Source: Membranipora membranacea
Taxonomy: Eukaryota > Bryozoa > Gymnolaemata > Cheilostomatida > Membraniporidae
NCBI GenBank assembly: GCA_914767715.1
Contig: OU612070.1
Coordinates: forward strand, 23,114,025 to 23,178,024
Direction of reading: 5' to 3'
Length of the DNA: 64,000 bases
In this document: positions 36,937 to 48,422 of the stretch, piece by piece
How the letters are laid out: each line of letters opens with the position of its first letter
How positions within the stretch are numbered: the first letter of the stretch is position 1
Translations under genes and position numbers: made by a program
Notes under the pieces: model-generated
Told to the model about the DNA's origin: nothing
The model's database searches: none
The model's input: only the letters and a program-made list of their open reading frames with translations

Positions 36937-39900
36937 TTAATAAATGAGGTAGCGATTAAATTCCATTGCATCCCAGCATGGGTCTATCAGGATGTCATCA
37001 TGAATATCTATTATAGTGGACTGATTGTATGTCAGCTTCTAATGCGTCAGTGTTTGCAACAACTTCCCTAAAAGCACAAAACAACAATGTTAAGAATGGA
37101 TGGGAGTGGGTCACACTCATCATCATTCATCAGGTACATATCTATGTTGCGGCGTGATTTTTGAAGATGCTAAGTTATTTGCTAAGATTCTTTGCACCAT
37201 CATAATACTTGGTATAACATACACCAGAATGAAAGAACTAGCCTTGTGGAGATATGGTGTATATACTTTTGTGAGTGCCACTTTTCACTACAAAGTCACC
37301 ATATCTTGTTAGAGCGATCCCTCCAGCTCCCACCAAATCAGTGCAGGTCCACATCAGTGTTAGCTTCCCTGCCTCATAGAGCCTGTATTTCTTTAGTTTA
37401 TTTGCTGATGCAATGAGAAGATTGTTATTGTGGTCAAAACGCAGCGAAGTTGGATTGTAGCTCAGTTTTTGCTCTGCAGTAATTTTTGTTGATCAGTTAT
37501 GAATGACTACTGATTCATCTGTTGTGCCAACTATAAACTCGGGTGAAACAGCCAAGCATGCGGCATTGTTCCCAGGGTGCTCATATTTAAACACCTCTTG
37601 CCAGTCTGAGAGATCTGGGGATGCTTTCCCAACAACACGCCTATCATGATAGTGAGCGACAAAGCAACACTCTGTTCCATCTGCTGAGCTTGCTATTGAT
37701 GTGACAGCGCCGGACTTTAAAGATTTTTCAAGCCCAATAGGAGGTTTGCTGCATAACATTCTCCGACAGTCTTATGAGATGAGAGTAGCTGCAGACGCTA
37801 TGGTACAACATGAATTTCCAGTTCCATAAACTTGGCCAAGGCTCCTCCAACAATATATTCATATTACGTGATAAACTGATGTGACAACAGCTCACATATC
37901 ACAGTCAGTAATAAAGTAACAAGGATATCAATTGATACTTGTTTTTATAAATATATATTATCATTTATTCTTTCGTGAAAAGTTTGAAATTTGATTAAAT
38001 GTTTATCACATAGAAACATACTGGATTTTACGTACACTTTACCAGTTTCATGTCAGGTATACAGAAGTTTGAACCATAAGACAAGGTAGCATCTTCCAGT
38101 AGTTCCATTCTCTCTGCTCTATTGTGAATGATTTCTACCACATTATTCCGCAGTAAAAACAGACTATTCTCAGCTTTTAAACCTTCAAGCCTCTCCCGTT
38201 CCTCTCTAAGCTCTAGTAAATGTTGTTCTACCTTTTCTCTGCCCTCCTTCTCATGACATCTTATAATTCCTCTTGCTCCCTCTAACTCCATTTTAATTGT
38301 TTCTATCTGTTATTTAAATAAAAAACAACATAAATTTTAAATTACATTAAGTCAAGTTACTTACTGAGTATTTTGTGAGCATTTATCATTGCTTTGCAGC
38401 GAGATAGATAAATATAATCGGATAGCTATGGAGATGAGTAATTTAATTTTAGATTCCATCTTTACATTTGTGTGTCAGGTGTGTCTTGGTGTTATATACT
38501 CACCAGTTTATCAGCCTTTGTCGCAACCTGCTTAACCAGCTCCTGACATTCCTCCTCCAGGTTGTCCAACTCCAGCCAGGTCTCCTTCTCTATCTTACAC
38601 ATCTCTGTTATTTTATCTGAGCATTTCTTTATAAGGGCTTCAAATTCACTCTTCAATTTGGTCGCCGTTTGCTCCAGAGTCAGATAATAATGGCGATTAT
38701 CACTTTCTGAGAAAAACCAACAATTATTAGGTAGCCTAAATATAGGGCCCTAGATGATTGCTTATAAGAACTTGTTACTTGTTTGCATTATGTGTCAGAA
38801 GAGTTCATCTAGTATAAAATGAGTTGCCGCCTAGTCTAAATATTCCACTCATAACTAGGATATATAAGTTGATATGGACATTATGGATTGACCGTGTCAG
38901 AACTATAGGTAGAAGATATAACTATATCTATAAGTATGGATAAGATATGTTTGCAATAGAAAATCTAGTAAGTGTCACAGAAATTTCTAAATGTTCCTGT
39001 ATCTTGGTGAGTGGAGTCTTTTATCCCTTTACCATGTTCTTCGACCTGACAATAGCTGTTGTTACATCTGGAGCAGGCAAGTTTGTAGCATTTTTCACAA
39101 CACATTGCGTAAAGCTCCTTCTTATGAGTAACGCAACGATCCCTCTTGTAGAAGTTCGGTTTTGACGAGTAAACTTGTATGGATAAAATCTGGTGCTTCT
39201 CTACCTCATCATCAAAGAAATCTTGATGTACCTGAGTAAGAAAATAACCCTTGAACTAGGTTGTGTGTCAGTGTCACCAGTTTTAACCAATTCCTCCATA
39301 ATTTATTAAACTACATGGCATAATTACCCAATCGGCATGGATCCTGGGATTCATCAGTTTTTTTCCTGAAAAGAATTTGTGAGCAGGGACGGTGTCCCAC
39401 CCCCTCACAGGTGGGAGATAACAGCGACAATCCTGTGTCTCGACAATCTTTGTTGGTGGGAGCTTGTCAAGAAGGGCTACGTCATACCATGGCCAACTGT
39501 AAAATTTAAATATGTGCCTCATTTATAAACTGATTAGGGGTGTTTTTTAAAGCATACCATCCATTTTTTGCTTTTACCTGCTCATGGTGGTCACATAACT
39601 TCACATTACAATCCACACAGAAAGATACCGCCACCTTATCCTCAGCTTTACACTTGTCGCAATAAACCTGAGCCGAAGTTTTCGGTGGATCCGTGATATT
39701 ATCTTCAGCATCATCATCAACCATAGCATCAGATTCAACTGTGACAGGTAAATGACCTTGAGGGAGCCATGAGAGATCAATTTGCTGGTGATGATCGCTA
39801 AAACATAGATAGTGTCTAGGTGCAAGATGGAAACACGGCTCTATGTTTTAAATTTTCATTGACTATGAGACATGACACAGTATGTAACATTTTGTCACAA

Positions 39901-40575
39901 TGATTATCGAAATAATTAAGGATTATGTCAGGCTTCCAATCCATATTGAGTTCCTAAGTTCCTTCTGGATATTCTTGCAGCTTAATCCTTGATCTACATC
40001 TGCGTCCTTTTCACAGCAGATGGCTATCAAAAATACAAGTACTGATCCCAATTTACGGAATGATCTTTCGGCGCTTCAGAAGGTGAGGAGGGTATGTATT
40101 TAGTTTTCGTTGTGCTACCGCAGGCAGGTAATGTCCCAACTCTAACTCATCAGGACATTGTGTATTAGATTAGGCATATACATGTATGTTTTGTTCGGGA
40201 GGTTGAGATTTAAAAAATCTTTGCCAGCTAAAGTGAAACAAAGACCGCTGGACATCACTAAGTCGTATCAAATTTTGATAGATTGAAAAAGTTCTCTTTC
40301 CAATGTACATGTATTCAATAGTACTTAGTAGGGAACAGCAAATCGCCTTGCCGCGCTTTGCTATTCCAATCCATCTAACGTTCTGTTGGTAGATGACAAC
40401 ATTCTTACCTGCAGATAGAGCATGTGATATCTACTCCTGTATCTATAATTGTAGTAATGCTCTCCAAACAGGGCATACAGAATATATGACTACATGGTAG
40501 CTGTCTAGGGTCCTCAAGATAACTCAACTCTTCTAAACAGTGTGGACAGCGCACACATTCTCTCAAGCTGGCCAT
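36937..40575 (-). pseudogene. TRIM-like copy 3, propeller half disabled
   Basis: Exons by comparison with copy 4: 40575-40409 (RING: CPHC, CSHIFCMPC, CSIC), 39797-39578 (B-box 1), 39231-39033 (B-box 2: CVTH, CCEKC), 38706-38504 and 38306-38036 (coiled coil), 37844-37243 (propeller), 37067-36937 (last exon). The first five are open. The propeller exon starts with a TGA across the junction, has a TAG where copy 4 has CAG, is 58 nt short (a frameshift), has a TGA where copy 4 has CGA (about 37492) and has GC in place of the donor GT. The last exon also has an in-frame TAG. A truncated RING/B-box/coiled-coil protein could still be made. Introns still match those of copy 4, so the duplication is fairly recent. 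Confidence 0.82.
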
Positions 40576-42407
40576 TATCCAGCAACCATTGGCATAATTG
40601 AGATAATTTCAGCTGGTCCTATATTGCGTTTTGAATGTTGATACATAAGCTCCTGTTACCTTAGCCAGTTACCTGCCTATTCGCTCAAACGCACTGAAAA
40701 GCTATACTAGAAACAAGTCCGCAGTTCACCAATAGTGTTTGTTTCGACAAAAGAGAACACAGTGTCAATTCATGATATTAAATCAGATGGAAGCTCATTC
40801 ATCGAATTATCAAAACAATTTATCGATATCTGAATGTTATTGTTGTAGAAAAAAACTACAATAAATAATCAATAGGTTATCATTGGAAGCAAACCATATT
40901 ATGATATTTGAACATATTTCCTCTGTAAAGCATGCTCGATATTTTAAAAATGGCAGTTGATACTGGCTCTCTCTCGATTGAGACCAGTGACAGATAAATA
41001 CTACTAATAGTTAAGTGGTAATATGATGTCCTGATAATTGCTCTGTTCCTGTCACATCTTGAAATATCTTTTTGGGAAAGCAAAAACAACTTCTTTTCAT
41101 ATCAAAGCAATCTCATGGCTATGAACAAGAAAACTAAATTTACTCATACCAGAACATTATTGAATGATATAATTGACTTCGAAGTGCAAAAACGCAAGGT
41201 CTGGAGGGGTCCAGAGAATGTTATCTCCCCTGAGTCAGATAAGCGCTAAAAGGAGGCTCCACTAACAGTATAACAGCTAGCCTAGCCCTGGGTTGCCTAG
41301 GACAGTTACAAGGCTGCTAAACTTACACCAGAAATTATCGTAAAGCAGTATTGGTCAAGGTAGTGTAGCCAAAGATATTTTAGTGTTAGTCTGTCGCAGG
41401 GGAGATAACATACTCTTGACACTTGTAGACCCTGGGTTTTCACACTTTGAAAACAGTTATATTGTATTGCTTTCCTAAACACTTCCGACTAACATTAACC
41501 CTTTTCCACTATGGAGACCTCACATTTCACAAGAGTGTTACCCTCCATTAAATTTTCAGTGAATTCATAGTCTACTAGTCATCATATACGAAATCCGTAA
41601 ATCCAAAGGGATAAAGCCGTTCTACAAACATCCGACTTAAGGAAGCGTGAACAGATATAGCGTAAAGCAAGAGAATAGTAAGTATAATATAAGGATATTT
41701 TTGTCCCGTCAGAGGCTTGCCAAAAGATGGTTAATAAAACAAGGAAGATCAGACCATCCCACCCTCCTCAAACTTATAAGTGTCTGCACCAAGTTATGTA
41801 TCAGGAATCATATGTACAGACCGTACTTAGACTTTACAGACTTGGGCTCTTCAATATTTGAGTTCATAAACGGATTATCGGAATTTTAAATCGTACCAAT
41901 GAGTTAACTACTTGATCATACTAACCATGATAGCAACTAAGCCTTTTTTCTAGTTTCTGATTCATTGACAAGACATTCCCACATGCATGCACACTTGGTA
42001 TTGCTAATAGTGAATAAAGGGTGGTATTTTGTGAAAATTTTGTCAACACAAGAGTAAAGATTTAAAGCAAAATAATCCAATTACTGCAAAACTGAGGAAC
42101 TCTGAACAAAAATTCTACTAGGTATAACGGAGAGAAAGAACATACAACACAGACGACATATATTATTTTGTGGCATTTCTATGCTATGACATTCAAGCGC
42201 CCACACACCATCTAAATAAAAAACGATCACATGATTGTACTCGCAGTGATCAGGGACATTCAAATATTAGGAAAAAAAAGAGAAAATCTGAATGTCCTCC
42301 TTTTGCTGTCAATTTTGATTGATGCCTTCTATGTTGTCTCAGTTTGACTACTAAATCTTCAAAGATTTTGTATCTTTTTATCATGACTAGAGCTGTTTTG
42401 ACTTGTA
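40576..42407. other. Intergenic, TRIM copies 3 and 4
   Basis: AT-rich spacer with a foldback element at 41187-41443. ORFs here (41647-41889, 40880-41089) lack splice context or family resemblance. The 3' UTR of copy 4 should be near 42300-42407, but I see no clear poly(A) signal. Confidence 0.55.
41187..41443. mobile_element. Foldback element with GTTATCTCCCCTG arms
   Basis: Arms of about 65 bp (41187-41253 and 41372-41443) are inverted copies sharing ATGTTATCTCCCCTG and GCTAAAA/ACTAAAA. No ORF. Ends are not sharp enough to name a target duplication. Confidence 0.6.
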
Positions 42408-45400
42408 TCATGATATCAGGAAGCGGTTGAATTTATTTTCATCCCAGCATGGCTCTATCAAGATGTCACCATGAATATCTATGGATGATATTTTATCTGT
42501 CAAAGCCTCATGTGTCATAGTTCGCAACAGTCTTCCTGAAATAAACAAATTAATAATTAAACACCAATTTTAACTGAAGCTAAGAAGGTGACAGTATATC
42601 TTTGCCTTTTTAATTTTCGCAAGACCTCTTGATGGAGAAGGTGAGTGAGGATCAACTTTGGTCTAGTATTTTTTGAGGATTCAAGAGCACAATAATTGTT
42701 ATGGAGGCAAAGGATTTATGTCTTGCTCGCATATTTATTTATTTTTGTTTTATCTTGGCACAATAGGAAGAACATCATTTAAATGATGAGGATTGCTCGT
42801 CAATAAACGTTTAAAAAAAATATTCAGACTTGGGAGCTGTCCATTGTCCACACAGATGCTTTTAAGTACCCCATAAATTCCTATAGCTTTTACAAGGTTG
42901 TTTCAGCTAACCTTGTGGAGATATGATGTGTATTTGTTTCTGTGCGCCACATTGCACTACGATATCACCATATCTTGTTAGAGCAATCCCTCCAGCGCCT
43001 TTTAAGTCAGTGCAGGTCCAGATCAGTTTTAGCTTTCCTTCCCCATCAAGCCTGTATTTCTTTAGTTCATTTGACATTGTGATAAGAAGATGGTCATCTG
43101 AGTCAAAACACAGCACTTTTGGCTTATAGTTCAGTTTTTGCGTTGTTGTTGTTTTTGTTGATCGGTTGTGAATGACTATTGATTCATGAGCAGTGCCAAC
43201 CATAAACTCGGGTGAAATAGCCAAGCGTGCGGCAGTGTTTTCTTTGTTCTCATATGCAAACACGTTTTGCCAGTCTGAGAGATCTGGGCAAGTCTTCCCA
43301 ACAATTCGTTCACCTAGATGATGTTCAACAAAGTAACACTGTGCTCCTTCACCTTGGCTTGATATTGCTGTGGCAGTGCCCAACTCCAGAGATTTCTCAT
43401 GATTGATGTCGTTTGAATAGATTAGAATACCTTCATCGCAACCTATCATAAGTTTGCCATCCTTACAGAAGTTTGCTGCATAACATACACTTCCAATCTC
43501 ATGAGATGAGAGTAGCTGCAGATGCTGTGGTACAACACGAATATCCAGCTCCAGAAAGCTGGTTATTGCCCCTGCAACATTTACATATGATTATTGATAA
43601 AGATTGCAGATCACATAGCCTACTATACAGCCATTACGAAAAGGAACAAGTCATGAGGATGTCACTCGGTAGGATTCAAGATGGCATTTGGGATTGTCCA
43701 ATTTTGTGACCATTGAATTTTTTCCCTGTCATCGAGTTCTTGACTTGGGCACAAATGTGATCGTGATAACTGTAACAGCTCAATCACCTCTTTATAAACG
43801 CTTTTCTTCCTATGGCATGTTTCAAAATTGAAAATATGTTAGTAATGTTTGTGACATAATAACCATAACATACCTTTTACCAGTTCAATAGCAGGTATAT
43901 TGCATTCTGAACTATACGCCCAAGTAGCATCTTCAAGTAGTTTCATTCTCTCATCTCTATTGTTGATGATTTCTACCACATTATTCTGTAGAAGGAACTG
44001 ACTATTCTCAGCCTTTAGCCATTCAAGCCTCTCTCGTTCTTCTCTTACCTCTTGTAAATATCGCTCCACCTTTTCTTTTCCGTCTTTCTCATTAGCTCTT
44101 ATCATATCACGCACTCGATCCAATTCCATTTTGATTGTTTCCATCTGATATTCGAACCAAAATGACATAATATTTTAGACAAAGACAAGAGTGCCAGAAC
44201 TAGATGGACCATATGAGATGTGAGGTAGCAATACCCACTACTAAAGCATGTTGACTAATCATTAGCTTGAGAAAGAAATTCTCCATTTTCATTAATGACA
44301 ATATAATACAGGACACTGTATATTTGCGACCATAGGCCAGCCTCAAGCTCAAACAACTTCCAGCCATGGTTTAGTGCCTTCTCAATAGTACACAGCCATA
44401 GAGGACAGACAACGAGATAGAAATAGAAATGGGTAAAACTATATGGAATTTAGCAATAATTTATTAATATATTTCAATGTCACATTAAAGTGCCATTTGT
44501 TTCTGGCTGTTAGTTCTCCTACCATTTTATCAGCTTTTGTCTCCACCTGCTTAACGAGCTTCTGAGATTCCTCCTCCAGTTTGTCTAACTTCAGCCAGGT
44601 CTCTTTCTCTATCTTACACATCTCTGTTATCTTATCTGAACATTTCTTTATAAGGGCTTCAAATTCAGTTTTCAATTTTATCGATGTTTGCTCCAGGGTC
44701 AGATAAACATGCCGATTGTCACTACCTAAAAATAACCGACAATTAATTGGTAGCCTATTAGACAGGGCCCACTGTAAGCTTCAGGGGAGATAAACCGTTT
44801 TATCGCTAATTAAGGATCATTATTTTTTGAGCCAATCTATGGCAAGTATCTGGTAAGAGAGCGTTCAATGATACTGTTTAGGCATGCAACCGAGAAAGTT
44901 CACAGCAAGTCCATCGTCTGTTTTATGTCACATTTACACTAGGACAACTCAGTTTTCTCTTGATCTGTAGGTCAAGTTATATAAGTAGTATTTCAACGAC
45001 TTTTTAGCTGTCACAGACATACCAGCGGGGTAGTTTAGTGAGTAGCCATTCAACAAATCCTTGTTCGATTTAGCCAAGCAGAAGTGGTTGTTACATTTGG
45101 AGCAGGCGAGATCAAAACAGTTTTCGCAGCATATGGCATATTCCTTCTTATGAGTATCACAAGTTTCCCTCTTGTAGAAGTTTGGTTTTAACGAATATAC
45201 TTGAATGGATAAAATCTTGTGCTTTCCTTCATCGCCAAAATAATCTTGATGAGCCTGTATAAAGAAAAAAACCTCATAGTCTGGTAGAATTTTTCGTATT
45301 GATCGCATTGGTAATATTGAACCTCACATAATATTGCACAATAAGCGGCCAAAAACACTGCCGGCATAAGGGTAAATGGGTAAAAAGCCACCATAAACTA

Positions 45401-47227
45401 ATCAGATCTCAGCGGTCATCCGACGCCAGTTTTTTAGGCGACAGCAGAATTGAAAAAAAAGGTTAACTTTAATGATGGTTATATACTGGTGATGTTGCAA
45501 TCATTTTGGCTATTCCCCGGCTATTAATGGTAGCAGACCCATGAAAACTTTAAGTCCCTCTAATTCTTACACAAAATCATATAATCACGTTTTGATCACT
45601 TTCCCTTATGCAGGCAGCGTTTTTGGCAATCAGCTGCTTATTGTGCAACATTATGTTATATTGTATAACATTATATTACCATTGTGATCAGCATGAAAAA
45701 CCCTACGAGAATTAACTGTCAAACCCTATCAACCAAATTTGGTTAATGGAAGTGAAAGATAGGAGGATGCCACCGCACTATGTACCAGGTTGTCAATGAT
45801 AACAAGATTAGATATGGATTTGAGCCAAATATAATTGATTGCTTTTTAACACAATATTACTCTTTAAATTGCTTCTGGGGCACAAAATTCTTCGGCAGCC
45901 GGGCCCTGCGTTGGGCCGGCGGGAGGTTTACAGGGTTCCCAAGGTCTGCGTGGTGGGTTGGGCGGTGCACTATTAGATATGGAGCCCAGTTAATTTGTCA
46001 TGTATGCTAGCAAGAAAACACCTGTTTAACCCATGTCCATTTGTGTTAATTTTTCTGAATAAGTCCTGCCTAAGCTGTAACCAACAGAAATATGAGCTGA
46101 AGAAATATTATAGCTAAGAAAGGGAGGTAAAAAATGCCTCGTCATATCATGGCTAAACGAAAAAGAAAAAGTATGTAGTGCCTCACATATAAACTGATTG
46201 GGGTTGTCGTTCAAAGCATGCCTACTACCTATTTTTGCTCTTACCTGCTCGTGGTGGTTACATAACTTCTTATTACAATCCACACAGAAAGATACGGCCA
46301 CCTTATTCTCGGCTTTACACTTGTCACAATAAATCTGAGCTGATGTCTCAGGTTGATCTGTCGTATTATCTACAGCATCATCATCAACCTCAGCATCAGT
46401 CTGAACAGGTAATTGACCTTGAGGGAGCCATGAAAGATTGAACAGCTGGTGATGATCGCTAAAATATATATAGTGTGTAAGTGCAAGATGGAAACAGGCA
46501 GTCTGTGGCAGTCTGTCGCAATAAGAGCTTTGAAATTCTCAAGAGAAGACAAGATTATGTCAGGCTTCCAATCCATATTGAGTTCCAAGTTCATTCTGGA
46601 TTTTCCTGCAGCTAAATCCTTGATCTACATCTCTCTCCTTTTCAAAGCAGACTGCAATCAACAATACAAGTAACGCTCCAAAATTATGGAATTGTCGATT
46701 CAGTACAACAGATCCAGCGGAATGCGAGAAGGGAATGATATTTAGTTTGTGTTGTGCCACTGCAGGCGGATAATATCCCAACTCTAACTCATCTGGACGT
46801 TGTGTATTATTATGTCTGTATTATTAGAGAGGTGGACATTTCAAAAATCTTTGCCAGCTTAAATAGAATTAGAACCGCTGGATGACATAAAGTCATTTTG
46901 AATTTTAATAATAGTGAGTTAGAAGCGACTTCGGATTGAAAACAATACTATATCCAACGAACATGTACATAAAAGGGACAAGCAATAGCCTTGCCGCGCT
47001 TCGCTATTCCATTCTAACCAATGCTCCTTGCGTAACATGAAAACGACAATATTAATTTACCTGCAGGTAGAGCATGTGAACTCTACTCCTGTATCTATAA
47101 TTGTAGTAATGCTCTCTAAACAAGGCATACAGAATATATGACTACATGGTAGCTGTTTAGGGTCCTCAAGATAACTCAACTCTTCTAAACAGTGTGGACA
47201 GCGCAAACTTCCTTCCATACTCTCCAT
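42408..47227 (-). CDS. TRIM-like RING/B-box/coiled-coil/propeller protein, copy 4
   Basis: Seven exons: 47227-47061, 46458-46245, 45254-45023, 44725-44523, 44144-43874, 43571-42912 and 42535-42408. They join in frame to 624 aa ending at TGA. RING: CPHC, CSHIFCMPC, CSTC. B-box 1: CDKC, CVDC, CNHH. B-box 2: CDTH, CCENC, CSKCN. The coiled coil has heptad-like Leu/Glu/Lys runs (e.g. LREER-type segments) over about 155 residues. The propeller, about 260 residues, has repeated blades with SPEF, KKYRLDGEG and GGIALTRYGD phrases. Probable cytoplasmic E3 ubiquitin ligase of the TRIM-NHL type; the target cannot be read from sequence. The start is the ATG at 47227; a second in-frame ATG lies three codons on. 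This is the closest relative of pseudogene copy 3. Confidence 0.88.
45890..46005. other. GC-rich patch inside intron of TRIM copy 4
   Basis: A patch of about 110 bp rich in G+C (GGCAGCCGGGCCC, GGGCCGGCGGGAGG) inside an AT-rich intron, with TAGATATGGA occurring on both sides (about 45809 and 45974). Possibly a repeat fragment; origin unknown. Confidence 0.45.
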
Positions 47228-47773
47228 TGTTTATGAGCCAGAAATGACGAGCTTGTTAGTTGATAGGTCTGTTATTCTTAACTGATTAAGCTATTTGCCT
47301 CCTAGTCCTCTCACTGCTTTCTAGTTTTCCAAATCACCCTAACTGTTTCTTTCTAAAAGTGAAACAGCAGATTCAAAGTGAAACTGGGGTTTAGAACAAT
47401 TCAATTGGTTATTGAGTAAGCTACTGTATATTCCATATAAACCCCACCAATTGATGATGATAATTTGACATAGATTAACTGTATAATCAATGAACGGAGA
47501 TGGATTTCATTGAACTAATATAAGCCAAAAAAGGCTGTTATCGATATATTGACAATTAAAAAAAGGACCGCAATCTTCTTAGTAAAATATTGTATCAAAG
47601 TATCGTAAGGAAAGCATCAGACCAAATACAACATAATTGCAGATTGCATTGAATAAGTTTCAGCGATTGCGAAGCATGGAGACTACAAGTACTAAGATTT
47701 TGTCAGCTTTCAAGTGTGGTCTTTGCTCGATGTACAAATATGATGTACACTGTGAGGATGAATTAGACCGCAC

Positions 47774-47830
47774 CATAGACTTAATATATTAAGTATATTA
47801 TATAAGTATATTAAGTCTATTAAGTCTATG
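47774..47830. mobile_element. 57-bp palindromic mini-element with 8-bp direct repeats
   Basis: Starts CATAGACT and ends AGTCTATG with an AT-only palindromic middle. Flanked by GACCGCAC (47766-47773) and GGCCGCAC (47831-47838), 7 of 8 matching. Confidence 0.6.
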
Positions 47831-48330
47831 GGCCGCACTTATTATGATGGTAAGTAGGCCTTTTCTCTGCCGCCGTCATTGCCACTTACTCGATGACAGA
47901 AAACATCTCACCCAATCAATGAGCATTATTATCACCATCTCTAACTATTAGGCAAAGGCATAACCTTAAAAAGCTAATCTTAAATAGAGATTTCAGTTTC
48001 AGAGAGCAGGCAGAAAAATGGCTCCGGTCAGCTGAGTCCACCACAACACAACCGCATATAGCCTTAATGGCCACTTCTTTTGTTATAATGTAAAAAGTGG
48101 GATGTGATGAGGCCAAACCACATAACAGTGTAGTCAGCTAATAATATGTCATAGCAATGAGTAAAAACTTACACAGACATATCTTATCCAGCGGCATTTC
48201 TTGACAAGGATACTCTAGCATTCAAATAACAAAAAACAAACACATGATTATGCTTGCAAAGTACGGTAGCACAGTCATACCCAGGCAGTTGGGAAAAAAG
48301 TATCTGAATTTACTGATTTCGCTGTCATTC

Positions 48331-48336
48331 TTTATT
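48331..48336 (-). promoter_or_regulatory. Poly(A) signal (AATAAA) of TRIM copy 5
   Basis: AATAAA on the minus strand, about 90 nt downstream of the stop codon. Confidence 0.55.
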
Positions 48337-48422
48337 GCAGTAACTTTCTACGGCACTCTGTTTGACTCCTACATCTTCTGTTTTGATCTATTTACATCAT
48401 CACTAGTACTGCTATGACTAGG

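Larger units (their letters stand above)
47228..48422. other. Intergenic, TRIM copies 4 and 5
   Basis: AT-rich spacer. It holds a palindromic mini-element at 47774-47830 and, at 48331-48336, a minus-strand AATAAA for copy 5. No coding exon seen. Confidence 0.55.

Noticed and set aside
37241-37243. GC-AG donor in TRIM copy 3 as a functional site
   Set aside because: The sequence AAG|GCTAGT lacks the GCAAGT consensus and sits in an exon with several stops, so decay is the better reading than a true GC donor.
41647-41889. 80-codon ORF between TRIM copies 3 and 4
   Set aside because: No promoter, splice or family evidence; length is expected by chance in 64 kb.
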